This document shows, piece after piece, positions 37,290 to 46,600 of a stretch of 64,000 bases of DNA. Below the pieces are notes generated by a model. It saw only the letters and a list, made by a program, of their open reading frames with translations, did no database searches and was not told the origin of the DNA. The DNA is taken from positions 324,212 to 388,211 of the forward strand of contig NZ_SJPT01000001.1 in the NCBI RefSeq assembly GCF_007860095.1, given 5' to 3'. Every line of letters begins with the position of its first letter. Position 1 is the first letter of the stretch. The position numbers and the translations under genes are program-made. Origin of the DNA: Novipirellula galeiformis (GTDB taxonomy: Bacteria; Planctomycetota; Planctomycetia; Pirellulales; Pirellulaceae).

Positions 37290-38309
37290 TTAGTTGAAGT
37301 TCGTTTTGTTTTCAATTTTGGCAAGAAACGATCGAACGGATTCGATGTCCAATTGCAGTTGAGCGACCAGCGCTTGAGGTGACTCGAAGCGGGCAATGTC
37401 GCGCACGCGGGTCACAAAGTCAACCAGCAAGGTTTGCTGGTAAAGATCCCCAGTGTAGTCCAACACGTGGACTTCGACCTTGTGCTGGGGCTGATTATTA
37501 AACGTGGGGTTGGGGCCGATATGGATCGCGGCGGGATAACGCGTCTGTTCGATGATCGCGTACCCCCCGTAGACCCCCGGTGCGGGGACGAGGACGTCGA
37601 TTTCGCTTAGATTGGCCGTCGGGAAACCGATACTCGCTCCCCGTCCATCGCCGCGAACCACGCGGCCGCGGATCTGGTGCGGATGCCCCAGCATGTGGAC
37701 CGCTGTATCGATCTTGCCGCATTCGATTTGTTGGCGAATCCGCGTGCTGCTAATCAACGCTTCGTTATCGATGCTCGAGGGGGCGACCCTCAATTCGATG
37801 CGACTTTCGTCACACAGCGATTGCAGCGTTTGGATCGTTCCTTCGCGGCCACGGCCGAAAAAAAAGTTTGGGCCTTCGACTACGCCTTGGGCACGCAGCG
37901 TGGTACGGACCAGGGATTCAAAGAACTCATGTGCCGAAAGGTTCAAGAACGCTTGGCTGGTAGGCACCACGACAAGAAAGTCGGTGTCGATTTGCGAGAG
38001 CAATTCGCCGCGACGTTCGATCCAGGACAATTTCGCCGGGACACGGTCCGGTCTCAGGATCGCTGCGGGGTGAGGATCGAGTACGACCGCGACGACGGGC
38101 CCCGCCAAGCGGTCGGCCATCTCGCGTGCCTGGCGAATCAAGGCTGCGTGCCCACGGTGGACCCCGTCAAAATTCCCAATGCTGATAACGCCACCGCGAG
38201 CCGCATCGGTCACTTCGGCAAGCGGGAGGATTTTCGTCACGTGTTCGTAGGGTGGTGAAGGGAATGAGGGCAGGGCAGGGGGGGCCACGATGTCGGCATT
38301 ATGCCTCAC
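37290..38309 (-). CDS. ribF: Bifunctional riboflavin kinase/FAD synthetase
   Basis: Makes FMN and then FAD from riboflavin. The N-terminal FAD synthetase (nucleotidyltransferase) part has ISIGNFDGVHRGH and GPNFFFGRGREG; the C-terminal riboflavin kinase part has GRGASIGFPTANL. Length is 339 residues. The GTG start at 38307-38309 overlaps the nnrD stop (GTGA), supporting translational coupling. A second GTG at 38240 (VTKILPL) would shorten it by 23 residues, and the extra N-terminal part contains a GGGCAGGGCAGGG tract, so either could be used. Confidence 0.92.
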   Translation of the reverse strand: MRHNADIVAPPALPSFPSPPYEHVTKILPLAEVTDAARGGVISIGNFDGVHRGHAALIRQAREMADRLAGPVVAVVLDPHPAAILRPDRVPAKLSWIERRGELLSQIDTDFLVVVPTSQAFLNLSAHEFFESLVRTTLRAQGVVEGPNFFFGRGREGTIQTLQSLCDESRIELRVAPSSIDNEALISSTRIRQQIECGKIDTAVHMLGHPHQIRGRVVRGDGRGASIGFPTANLSEIDVLVPAPGVYGGYAIIEQTRYPAAIHIGPNPTFNNQPQHKVEVHVLDYTGDLYQQTLLVDFVTRVRDIARFESPQALVAQLQLDIESVRSFLAKIENKTNFN

Positions 38310-39175
38310 ATCGACTCAGAATCGAAGGCCGCTATGACTTGGGGCAATTCCGCCAACAACTCCCACGCCGTCATGCCCGCTTGCCCGTGCCGCGCGGCGG
38401 CTTTGTCCCCGGCCGCTCCGTGAATCCAAACGCCCAATCGCGCCGCATCCCAAGCCGAGAGCCCTTGTCCCAATAGCGACGTGATCACTCCGGTCAACAC
38501 ATCGCCCGATCCAGCCGTCGCCATCCCCGGGTTCCCTGTCGAATTAGTCCAACGTCTCGTCGCATCGACCACCACGCTGGGGCCCCCTTTGACCACAATC
38601 GTGACGTGATGGTGGGCGGCTAAGTTTTGGGCCGCTTCGATTTGCAGATCGCGATTCTTCGCGTCGACGTGGGTCAATCGACTCAATTCGCCGGGGTGGG
38701 GGGTTAGGACAAGGTGGTGGTGGTTGAGTGGTGGTTGTTGCCCCCAATTTATCTTGGCCAAACAATTGAGCGAGTCCGCATCAAAAACGCGAGCGAGTTT
38801 TGTCGCTTGCAAAACATGTTGGACGATTCGCATGGAGCCCTCACCCGTCGTCATCCCGGGACCGCAGCCCCACGCATCGAAGCGATCCAGCGAAGGAGCA
38901 AGGGTCGTGATCGCATCCACGCTAAAGCGACCTTGGGCGTCATCGGCGACGGGAATCGTCATTAGGCAGGGATGAAAGGAGGCGACCGTTTCGAGACATC
39001 GATCCGGGATGGCTGCGGAAACCAAGCCCGACCCGGTGTGCAGTGCCGCGATCGAAGCGAGGGCGATCGAACCGGCCATCCCACGCGAGCCGCCACACAG
39101 CATCACGCGGCCAAAGTTGCCTTTGTGTGAGTCGTGTTCGCGTTGGGGAAACGCTGCCGGAGGTAGACTGCTCAT
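38306..39175 (-). CDS. nnrD: ADP-dependent NAD(P)H-hydrate dehydratase (YjeF C-terminal type)
   Basis: 289 residues. Repairs damaged hydrated NAD(P)H. CARKD-family features: KGNFGRVMLCGGSRGMAGS near the start, VLTPHPGELSRL, VVKGGPSVV, and the signature GNPGMATAGSGDVLTG. The epimerase half (NnrE) is absent, so this is a stand-alone dehydratase. Start is the ATG at 39173-39175, overlapping the larB stop by four bases; a longer reading upstream is only the shadow of larB. Confidence 0.92.
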   Translation of the reverse strand: MSSLPPAAFPQREHDSHKGNFGRVMLCGGSRGMAGSIALASIAALHTGSGLVSAAIPDRCLETVASFHPCLMTIPVADDAQGRFSVDAITTLAPSLDRFDAWGCGPGMTTGEGSMRIVQHVLQATKLARVFDADSLNCLAKINWGQQPPLNHHHLVLTPHPGELSRLTHVDAKNRDLQIEAAQNLAAHHHVTIVVKGGPSVVVDATRRWTNSTGNPGMATAGSGDVLTGVITSLLGQGLSAWDAARLGVWIHGAAGDKAAARHGQAGMTAWELLAELPQVIAAFDSESM

Positions 39176-40119
39176 GGCGTTGGATCTTTCACCGAGGAAT
39201 CGTTCGTCTGGTTTTGGGTGGCGTTTTCCAATTGGCGGATGATCGTTCCGGCCAGATAGCCCCCCTTGAATCCAGCGTCGATGTTGACCACCGCAACATT
39301 CGCCGCACAACTGCTGAGCATGCCGAGTAGCGGGGTCAGCCCGCCCAACGTCGCTCCGTAACCGACGCTGGTGGGGACCGCGAAGATCGGAGCCGATAAA
39401 TGGCCTGCGACCACGGGGGGCAGGGCGCCTTCCATGCCAGCGATCACGACCACGGCGGACGCCTTGCGGAGTTCCGGCAGTGCGTGGATCAGCCGTTGAG
39501 GACCGGCCACTCCGATGTCGGTGAAGCGGCGTACCGCGACGCCCATCCACGTCAGCGTCTGGATGGCTTCGGCGGCCACCGCGGCATCGGTGCTGCCGGC
39601 CGTGACCACCGCGGCATGAAAGCGATGCGCGTCGGGATCGATCGGAGCAGGGCAGGGGGCTTGCCCATCGAGATGGGTTCGAAAGGTGCGGCCCAGCGGG
39701 CAGTGGTGGCTGTTGGGAAACCGCGTTTTTAATTTTTCCGCCGTCTGGGGGCAAATACGGGTGACTAAGGAGGTTTGGGCGTCCGCGATTTGCGAGTCGA
39801 TGATGCGAGCGATCAAGTCAAATTCCTTGCCTTCGCCGTAGATCACTTCGCCGAAACCGCACCGCGTTTGCCGCCCGAGATCGACCGTTGCACCTTCGAT
39901 GACCCGCATTTGATCGGCTTCGGATCCGACCGACGGCGGTGCAATGGAATCAAGATGGGCAATTTGAAGTGCGGTGGTCGCCTCGGCAACCGAGGTGGTT
40001 CCCGCCGCGACGCTGGCGATTAAGTCAGCAATTTGCGGTGAAAGTGTGAGCCGTCTCGCCTGGCCAAGGGGCAGGGTAGGGGAGGCTGGGGGCGGAACCT
40101 TCAAAGGGTCATTTGGCAT
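39172..40119 (-). CDS. larB: Nickel pincer cofactor biosynthesis protein LarB
   Basis: 315 residues. LarB carboxylates and hydrolyses nicotinic acid adenine dinucleotide in nickel-pincer nucleotide synthesis. The C-terminal PurE/AIR-carboxylase-like domain is recognisable (VTAGSTDAAVAAEAIQTL, VVIAGMEGALPPVVAGH, VPTSVGYGATLGG), after the N-terminal TRCGFGEVIYGEGKE block. The ATG at 40119 is preferred to a TTG at 40152. First gene of the operon. LarC and LarE are not in this window. Confidence 0.9.
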   Translation of the reverse strand: MPNDPLKVPPPASPTLPLGQARRLTLSPQIADLIASVAAGTTSVAEATTALQIAHLDSIAPPSVGSEADQMRVIEGATVDLGRQTRCGFGEVIYGEGKEFDLIARIIDSQIADAQTSLVTRICPQTAEKLKTRFPNSHHCPLGRTFRTHLDGQAPCPAPIDPDAHRFHAAVVTAGSTDAAVAAEAIQTLTWMGVAVRRFTDIGVAGPQRLIHALPELRKASAVVVIAGMEGALPPVVAGHLSAPIFAVPTSVGYGATLGGLTPLLGMLSSCAANVAVVNIDAGFKGGYLAGTIIRQLENATQNQTNDSSVKDPTP

Positions 40120-40213
40120 GGGCGGTTGCAGTCCAGGGGAATCAAACTTCAAATTGGGGTTCGTTGATGAACATCATTTCTAGGTTCTTGCATTCTCGGT
40201 GGATAACATCCTA

Positions 40214-41428
40214 ATGAAAAGCTGCGTACTTGCTTACTCTGGTGGATTAGATACTTCAGTCATTCTCGGTTGGCTTCAGGACCAAGGCTATGAGGTGCAT
40301 GCGGTTTATGTGGACCTTGGGCAGCCGGGGGAAGATCGCGAAGCGACGATGCAAAAGGCCCGCGATTGTGGCGCCAAGTCCGCTCGCGTCGTGGATGTTC
40401 GCGAAGAGCTGTGTCGCGATTTCGCCTTCCCCGTGCTCGGTTGGCAGGCCAAATACGAGCAGGTTTATCTGCTGGGCACCTCGATCGCTCGCCCTTTGAT
40501 CAGCAAGGTTTGCATCGAAGTGGCCCATGAGGTCGGTGCGACCGCCTACGCTCACGGTGCGACGGGCAAAGGAAATGACCAGTGCCGCTTCCAACTCGCC
40601 GCCGATGCCATTGATCCCAGCATCAAGATGATCGCGCCTTGGCGAATCAAAGAATTCCGAGACGCGTTCCCAGGGCGGACGGAATTGATCGCCTATTGCA
40701 ACGAAAAGAATATTCCGGTCAAAGCTTCGACCGCAAAACCGTACAGCAGCGATGAAAACGTGCTGCACATCAGCTACGAAGCGGGCAAACTCGAAGCCTT
40801 GGACGTCAACGGTGTCGAGATCGTCGAGTTCGGAATGGGGGTCAGCCCTCAAGAGGCTCCCGACAAGGCCGAGTCGGTGACGATCGGATTCGAAGCCGGA
40901 GTGCCAACGACGTTGAACGGAAAATCGGTCAACGCCCTGGAAATGGTCGAAAGCTTGAACGAGATCGCCGGACGCAACGGCGTCGGCCGCATCGACATGG
41001 TCGAAAACCGTTTCGTCGGCATGAAGAGCCGCGGTGTCTACGAGTCTCCTGGGATGACCGTGCTGTACGATGCCCACATGTACATCGAGCAACTGGCGAT
41101 GGATCGTGATTTGATGCATTTGCGAGATCGCATGGCTCCCGAAGTTGCCGAAATGGTTTATTACGGTTTCTGGTACACGCCGAAGATGGATGCATTGATG
41201 GCGTTCATGCGTGAATCGCAAAAGACCGTGACCGGCGAAGTGACGTTGCAGCTTTACAAGGGCAACATCATGGTTGCCTCACGCACGAGTCCGTTTAGCT
41301 TGTACGACGAAGACATCGCGACCATGGAAGGTGGCGGATCGTACAACCAGGACGACGCCGAAGGCTTCTTGCGAATCCAAGGTTTGCCAAGCCGCGTGCA
41401 AGCTTCGGTAACCCCACGCAAGTTCTAA
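40214..41428 (+). CDS. argG: Argininosuccinate synthase
   Basis: 404 residues. Joins citrulline and aspartate with ATP to make argininosuccinate in arginine synthesis. The N-terminal ATP pyrophosphatase loop VLAYSGGLDTSVI (residues 5-17) is diagnostic, and GKGNDQCRFQLA follows near residue 117. The ATG at 40214 is chosen over an in-frame GTG at 40199 because it gives the standard N-terminus. Transcribed alone; a GC-rich inverted repeat follows. Confidence 0.97.
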   Translation: MKSCVLAYSGGLDTSVILGWLQDQGYEVHAVYVDLGQPGEDREATMQKARDCGAKSARVVDVREELCRDFAFPVLGWQAKYEQVYLLGTSIARPLISKVCIEVAHEVGATAYAHGATGKGNDQCRFQLAADAIDPSIKMIAPWRIKEFRDAFPGRTELIAYCNEKNIPVKASTAKPYSSDENVLHISYEAGKLEALDVNGVEIVEFGMGVSPQEAPDKAESVTIGFEAGVPTTLNGKSVNALEMVESLNEIAGRNGVGRIDMVENRFVGMKSRGVYESPGMTVLYDAHMYIEQLAMDRDLMHLRDRMAPEVAEMVYYGFWYTPKMDALMAFMRESQKTVTGEVTLQLYKGNIMVASRTSPFSLYDEDIATMEGGGSYNQDDAEGFLRIQGLPSRVQASVTPRKF

Positions 41429-41437
41429 TCGCGTGTT

Positions 41438-41526
41438 GCCAAGCTCTTGCTTGGTGTGACGCACAAGCCCTGAGGTCCACGCAGTCCTCGGGGCGGCCCT
41501 GTCCCTCAGGGCGGTCCCTCAGGGCT
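41438..41526 (+). terminator. Inverted repeats after argG
   Basis: A short hairpin CCAAG-CTCTTG-CTTGG (41438-41453) is followed by AGCCCTGAGG (41466-41475) that can pair with CCTCAGGGCT (41517-41526). No T tract follows, so it is a possible rho-independent-like or dispersed element. Confidence 0.4.
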
Positions 41527-41660
41527 CCACCGCGCGTCCGAGTTCATCCTTGTCGATGGCTCGGCAGGCGGGAGCCCACAATGTGCATTCAGTCAATGCG
41601 AATTCAGACAATGTGCATCGGGAGCCTGGGGATCCGTCGCAACAGGGACGTGGTACGCTC

Positions 41661-42560
41661 TTAGTCCAACGTGTCATCCGCGAGTGGTTCGCCACCGCGA
41701 GGCGTGACAAGGGCGCGCAGCGTCGAAGCTGGCGTGTTCTCGTCTAAAAAGTGCCCTCGTTCGTCGATCGTGACGATGGCAGATCCCCCATCCAACCGGC
41801 CGCCGATATTCGTTTGGAGTCCACCGATCCCTTGGATCGTCGCTAAGTTTAAATCGACCGGCTCGGTCCAAACGCCGCTAATCATGCTCGGGTTCGCTTC
41901 GACCACAAGAATGGTTTTGAGCGGGTCGTCCACCACGTCATTGGGGCCCAGCGGTCCTGAGCTTGGAAACAATGTCTGGTCTCCTGTGATGATGTAATAC
42001 GCGCTCTCGCTGGTTCCAGCACTGCTTGGATTGTCCGGATGTCGATAGACCCCGGGCATCTTGCTGTAGGCGAGGGGCAGATTGTTCGCGGCGTCCCAGG
42101 CAGCGCTTCGATCGATCGACTCGTACAGCTCGTCTTCGCCTAAGTAGGGCAGGATCAGCACACGCCATGATTGCAGCGGAGTGCCCGCGGCGTCGGTCGT
42201 GAACGGGGGAGGGTAGGTTCCGTGATCGGCGGCGTAGGCATTCAAGGCCGAGGCGATCTGCTCCAAATTGCGAATCGACAAGCTGCGTTGGCGGTTGGAT
42301 TGGAAGGTGCCCATGGTTTGTTGTCCTTGGCGAATGGCAGCGTACGCCAAGGTCAATAACAGGATCAACACGACGGTGGCTGCGACGGCCGATGTGACCG
42401 GTTTCCAACGGCGATCCGTCCCCGCTTTCACCGGGGAATTTGTAAAGTGAGGCAATTTGATCTCGCCGCCACAGGTGACACACGCTCCCTTTTGGCCGCT
42501 GTACCGTTCATCCACTTGGGTCTTGGTTTGGCAGTGAGGGCAGGTGAAAAGATAAGGCAT
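41661..42560 (-). CDS. Zinc-ribbon membrane protein with DUF1559-like domain
   Basis: 299 residues from the ATG at 42560 (42593 would add 11 residues). A zinc ribbon (C7, C10, C28, C31) opens the protein, as in many planctomycete regulators. One helix follows (about 54-74), then an exported part beginning [23 protein letters not shown], like the pseudopilin-type DUF1559 domain that is highly expanded in planctomycetes. The true pilin N-methylation leader is missing because the zinc ribbon replaces it. Function unknown. Confidence 0.82.
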   Translation of the reverse strand: MPYLFTCPHCQTKTQVDERYSGQKGACVTCGGEIKLPHFTNSPVKAGTDRRWKPVTSAVAATVVLILLLTLAYAAIRQGQQTMGTFQSNRQRSLSIRNLEQIASALNAYAADHGTYPPPFTTDAAGTPLQSWRVLILPYLGEDELYESIDRSAAWDAANNLPLAYSKMPGVYRHPDNPSSAGTSESAYYIITGDQTLFPSSGPLGPNDVVDDPLKTILVVEANPSMISGVWTEPVDLNLATIQGIGGLQTNIGGRLDGGSAIVTIDERGHFLDENTPASTLRALVTPRGGEPLADDTLD

Positions 42561-42658
42561 GGGACAACGATTCGCAGGCGTTTGTGGGACCAAGTGCTGA
42601 GGTTATTCTATGCAGAAACCTGACCAAACAACACAGAGACGTTTCAAAAGGAAAACGG

Positions 42659-43105
42659 ATGCGAATTGTGATTCAACGAGTCTCTTCTGCGAAAGTAGAA
42701 GTGCAGGGCAGGGTGGTGGGCGCTATCGAGCGTGGGGTGCTGGCTTTGGTCGGCGTCGGTCACGGTGACACGGTAGCCGAAGCCAAATGGTTGGCTGAGA
42801 AAACAGCCCAGCTGCGGATCTTTCCCGACGACGAGGGAAAGATGAATCGCTCTGTGTTGGATATCGAGGGGGCGGTGTTGGCGGTCAGCCAATTCACGCT
42901 GTTGGGCGATTGTCGCAAAGGACGACGGCCCGCCTTCACCGCCGCTGCGGATCCCGGCATCGCAAACGAAATTTATGAGTCCTACTGCAACTTGCTGCGG
43001 GACGTGGGGGTGCCCGTCGAACAAGGGATTTTTGCCGCCGACATGCAAGTCAGCTTGGTCAACGATGGTCCGGTGACGCTGATACTTGATCGAACGAATT
43101 CGTAA
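42659..43105 (+). CDS. dtd: D-aminoacyl-tRNA deacylase
   Basis: 148 residues. Removes D-amino acids from mischarged tRNA. Family motifs: [33 protein letters not shown] (with the SQFTLL catalytic segment), and [13 protein letters not shown] (the Gly/Val-Asn-Gly-Pro proofreading motif). A purine-rich stretch AAAAGGAAAA just before the ATG could serve as a ribosome site. An upstream in-frame start at 42584 would add residues unlike the family. Confidence 0.95.
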   Translation: MRIVIQRVSSAKVEVQGRVVGAIERGVLALVGVGHGDTVAEAKWLAEKTAQLRIFPDDEGKMNRSVLDIEGAVLAVSQFTLLGDCRKGRRPAFTAAADPGIANEIYESYCNLLRDVGVPVEQGIFAADMQVSLVNDGPVTLILDRTNS

Positions 43106-43126
43106 ATCAAGTCGCCACGAGGATGA

Positions 43127-43855
43127 TTATCTCCACGGTAGCCATTTGTCCCATGGCATCGACTCCGGAGCCGGCTTGGCGATATAGCTGTCGTCGAGTC
43201 GTGATCGTTGCCGGATGCGGTCGACTACGTCATGATCGCCCCAAGCGAGATAGATCAACAGGAACAATTTTGCATACACGCTGACATTGGCAATCTGGCT
43301 CTGGCCAACAAATTTCAACGCGGTGCCGAAGGATTTTTTTAGTCGAAACCGCCCTCCGCTAAAGTCGATACTCCAAATCTCGTCAAGCATCAAGTGAACG
43401 AGAAACCCGACGACGACCGCGATGCTTTTGTACACACGGATCGATTCACTCGGGCATGGCATCACTAGGTACGCGATCAATCCGGCGCTCGCTGCGGCAG
43501 GAATGCTATGCCACATGCCGCGATGGACGGTGTAGCGTTTGAAAAATTCGACGGCAATAAATCGGATCGCGATGTAGATCAACATCGCCGCCAGCGCCAT
43601 CGCTTCGTGCGACAGTTCTAGATCACGAAACCGATCGATCATCAACATCGGCACGACGGCCGCAGCGAACATGCTGGTCTCGCGAAGCGGGATGCCCGAG
43701 TCGCTGTCCAGGTCAGGCAACATCCCGCTGACCGAACAAAGTCCGCCCGCCAAAATGCCGCTCTCAATCGACATCGATTGACACGTCACGCCCCAGTAAC
43801 CGTAGGCGATGCCCACGATCGTGCTGCCGGTGATGTGCGTTTTAAAATCGGCCAC
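43127..43855 (-). CDS. Membrane metal-dependent hydrolase-like protein (YdjM/DUF457 type)
   Basis: 242 residues with several membrane helices (about 30-45, 62-78, 85-108, 122-140, 146-170). Metal-site residues typical of this family are seen: FKTHITGS, LPDLDSDSGIP, RGMWHSIPAA and HLMLDEIW. The start is a GTG at 43855. Homologues are thought to be membrane hydrolases of unknown substrate. Overlapping orientation with dtd on the other strand: the two genes converge with about 20 bp between stops. Confidence 0.82.
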   Translation of the reverse strand: MADFKTHITGSTIVGIAYGYWGVTCQSMSIESGILAGGLCSVSGMLPDLDSDSGIPLRETSMFAAAVVPMLMIDRFRDLELSHEAMALAAMLIYIAIRFIAVEFFKRYTVHRGMWHSIPAAASAGLIAYLVMPCPSESIRVYKSIAVVVGFLVHLMLDEIWSIDFSGGRFRLKKSFGTALKFVGQSQIANVSVYAKLFLLIYLAWGDHDVVDRIRQRSRLDDSYIAKPAPESMPWDKWLPWR

Positions 43856-44280
43856 GACGGAAAGGGCAGGGGAGTGGTGGAAAAATGAAGGGAGCTACTG
43901 GGAATCAATTTCGTCAAGCTTTGCAAGCAACAGATCCAATTGGTAGCAATTCAATTGTGGGTGATGCATTGCGAAGGCTCGCGACGAATACAGATTCCCC
44001 TAGCTTCTTACATAGGATTTTTTCCAGGGGGCTGCCAAGCCCGAATCAATTGATCTTCGCTTGGCGAGGTCGCTTGTCTACAATCCGCGCCAACGTGGAA
44101 GCTCGGACGGATTGCATACCCGCCGCAATGAGCCGATTGCTATCACACAGGATTCTGCGAATGGACTAGGCGGCATCGTTTGCGGTCGGGTTCGAAAAAA
44201 AAGCGGTCGCAACCGCCCTCCCCGCCTCTTGTTCGCATGCCCTTTACTCGCATGCCCTTTACTCGCATGGAAGCGTTCTG
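43856..44280. other. Intergenic region, 425 bp, with a 15-bp repeat
   Basis: Two perfect copies of CGCATGCCCTTTACT (44234 and 44249) plus a partial third sit just before the cvpA start at 44281. A short open frame from 43885 lacks coding features. Confidence 0.5.
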
Positions 44281-45009
44281 GTGGAAATATACGACATCAT
44301 GATGTTGGTTGTGTTGATCGGCGCGTTGGTGTTTGGCGCGATCAAAGGTTTCGCCTGGCAACTCGCCTCGATCGCCTCGATCGTGGTCAGCTACATGGTG
44401 GCCTACCACTATCGTGAACCGTTCAGCCAATCGATCCATGCCGAGCCGCCATGGAACCGGTTTTTGGCGATGTTGATTTTGTACGTCGGCACCTCGCTGG
44501 TCGTTTGGGTCGCATTCCGAATGGTTAGCGGCACCATCGATCGCTTCAAACTCCGCGAATTCGATCGTCAAATCGGAGCGATGTTCGGGCTGGCGAAAGG
44601 CGCGCTTTATTGCATCCTGATCACGCTGTTTGCCGTCACGCTTTTTGGTGAAAACGTTCGCGAGAAAATCGTCGGCAGCAAGAGCGGCAACTACATCGCC
44701 AGCGTGCTGGCGCGCAGCGAGTCGGTGATTCCGCCTGAGATCCAAGAGGTCGTCCAACCGTACCTGGACCGCTTCGAAAAACGCTTCAATTCGGACGACG
44801 CCCAAGAGATGCCCGCAGGCTTTTTGGAAGGCGTCCGGGAGAGCATGACGAGGGATGCGGCGAACGGCGTCTTGCCCGAATCGCTCTGGGATGACGGTTC
44901 AGGAGCCCCGGCCGGACGCGCGCCGTTGCCGGTCGATCCACGAGGCTGGAATTCGGGCCAATCGGTACCTCAGCAAGCCCAGCAACCATGGAATGGATTC
45001 CAGCGTTAG
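44281..45009 (+). CDS. CvpA-family membrane protein
   Basis: 242 residues; start GTG at 44281. Four hydrophobic segments in the first 130 residues (about 5-22, 27-45, 60-82, 98-118) and the family pattern with IKGFAWQLASIASIV, then LRFDRQIGAMFGLAKGALYC-like sequence (here REFDRQIGAMFGLAKGALYC). The C-terminal 110 residues are soluble, Pro/Ser/Gln-rich. CvpA proteins are membrane proteins first linked to colicin V production and now to envelope stress; the role here is unknown. Confidence 0.85.
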   Translation: MEIYDIMMLVVLIGALVFGAIKGFAWQLASIASIVVSYMVAYHYREPFSQSIHAEPPWNRFLAMLILYVGTSLVVWVAFRMVSGTIDRFKLREFDRQIGAMFGLAKGALYCILITLFAVTLFGENVREKIVGSKSGNYIASVLARSESVIPPEIQEVVQPYLDRFEKRFNSDDAQEMPAGFLEGVRESMTRDAANGVLPESLWDDGSGAPAGRAPLPVDPRGWNSGQSVPQQAQQPWNGFQR

Positions 45010-45429
45010 AGCCATCGAGAGTTGGGCTTCGAGTCAGTCCATTTCGTCGTGGGATTTCCTCGTTCATTTCCACCATCGATTGGTAGCGAAACTCGCCAAG
45101 CGCTTCGGCCGGATCGACGCGTTGACGCCAGCCGCGAAGGCCATCCCACAGAAAGCGTTTTGTTGAGCAGGGGATGCCGACGACAGACTGGATGCCTATC
45201 GCACGAATTGCCTGAAACACGGGGGAATCTGCACCCTTAATGCAACATAAGGGGCATTATCGGACGTTGCGGGGCGGTTGAAATAGGCCGTGAAAACCGG
45301 CCTTTCTCGCGTTCCACGGCTGTCATGTGGACGTTCATATGCGTTTCGCGGCGATCGCCAACTGTGGCGTCATCGCCATCGTTTGCATCGCCGTTGAAGC
45401 GAACCCGTGTGCGGTTCCCTGTTGATCGC
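45010..45429. other. Intergenic region, 420 bp, between convergent cvpA and accA
   Basis: I see no gene, repeat array or clear terminator here. A frame entering from the complement is a shadow. Confidence 0.4.
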
Positions 45430-46401
45430 TTAAGTCGTTTGGGGCTCTTCGAGGAAGACGCCGATGCGGCGGAATTTTTCGTAACGCTCGTTGACCAACT
45501 CGTCGGTCGTCTTGGTTTCCAAATCCGAGAGCGTTCGTGACAAGTAGCTCTTCAGCCGCGATGCCATTTGATGGTGATCGCGGTGGGCACCGCCAAGGGG
45601 TTCTTCGAGCACGTCGTCGACAACACCGAGTCGCTTCAAGTTGTCGCTGGTGAAACGCAGCGCCTCGGCCGCCTTGGGCGCGTGTTTGTGACTCTTCCAC
45701 AAGATGCCCGCACAACCCTCGGGACTGATCACGCTGTAGTACGAATGTTGCAGAATCGCGATACGGTCACCCAGACCGATGCCCAGGGCGCCGCCCGATC
45801 CACCTTCGCCAATCACGACGCAGATCACCGGCGTTTTCAAGCGGCTCATCATGAACATGCTTTCGGCGATCACTTGCGCCTGGCCGCGTTCCTCGGCACC
45901 GATACCGGGATAGGCTCCGGGGGTGTCGATAAAGCAGATCACGGGCAAGTGATATTTTTCGGCCAACTGCATTTTGCGCATCGCTTTGCGGTAGCCTTCG
46001 GGGTGGGCGCAACCGAAGTGCGAAGCCGCTCGCTCTTTGAAGGTGCGTCCTTTTTGGTGTCCCAAAACGAGCACTTTGAAGCGATCGAGTTTCGCAAAAC
46101 CCGACACCAGGGCGCGGTCATCGCCGAAATGTTTGTCCCCGTGCAATTCGACAAATTCATCGAAGGCAAGATTCAAATAGTCGCGTGTGTACGGTCGGTT
46201 TTTGTGACGCGCCACTTGCACGGTTTGCCACGAGTTGAGTGACCCGTAAACATCACGCAGTTGGTCGACGAGCTGTCGACGAAAATCACGGATCTCTTTC
46301 TCCATCTCTTCGCTGCGATCCGTCTGGCGTTCAAGCGATGCGATTTTGCTTTCGAGGTCAGCGATTTCGTATTCGAATTCTAATCCAGGTCCTGCGTTCA
46401 T
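45430..46401 (-). CDS. accA: Acetyl-CoA carboxylase carboxyltransferase subunit alpha
   Basis: 323 residues from the ATG at 46401, with GAGAAAAG just before it. Transfers the carboxyl group from biotin to acetyl-CoA in fatty acid synthesis, with AccD. Family blocks: LELHGDKHFGDDRALVSGFA, GHQKGRTFKERAASHFG, PEGYRKAMRKMQLAEK, FIDTPGAYPGIGAEERGQ, and VIGEGGSGGALGIG. Upstream in-frame starts (46497) would add 32 residues that look like leader. accD is not next to it. Confidence 0.96.
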   Translation of the reverse strand: MNAGPGLEFEYEIADLESKIASLERQTDRSEEMEKEIRDFRRQLVDQLRDVYGSLNSWQTVQVARHKNRPYTRDYLNLAFDEFVELHGDKHFGDDRALVSGFAKLDRFKVLVLGHQKGRTFKERAASHFGCAHPEGYRKAMRKMQLAEKYHLPVICFIDTPGAYPGIGAEERGQAQVIAESMFMMSRLKTPVICVVIGEGGSGGALGIGLGDRIAILQHSYYSVISPEGCAGILWKSHKHAPKAAEALRFTSDNLKRLGVVDDVLEEPLGGAHRDHHQMASRLKSYLSRTLSDLETKTTDELVNERYEKFRRIGVFLEEPQTT

Positions 46402-46600
46402 TCTTTTCTCACGATAGTGGCTAATGCGTTGTGCCGCGTTTGGGGTTGTCCGGTCAGCCCTGGCGGTACGGTCATTCGAAGGGGCCGAGTGGGACAACGA
46501 GCGCGGAAAACATCGCGTTTTGCACGGAGGGTTGGGTGAAAATGCGATGTGATTTGTTTGTCAAGACAAGTGGAGGCGACGGAGGTTCCGTAACCCCTGG

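Noticed and set aside
39176-39754. N-terminal extension of the nnrD frame inside larB.
   Set aside because: Arg/Gly/His-rich shadow of larB. The nnrD start at 39175 overlaps the larB stop as expected for coupled genes.
43885-44169. Short plus-strand frame in the gap before cvpA.
   Set aside because: No conserved motif, no clear ribosome site, and composition unlike neighbouring genes.
44143-44805. Minus-strand frame opposite cvpA.
   Set aside because: Asp/His/Arg/Gln-rich shadow; CvpA features on the plus strand are clear.
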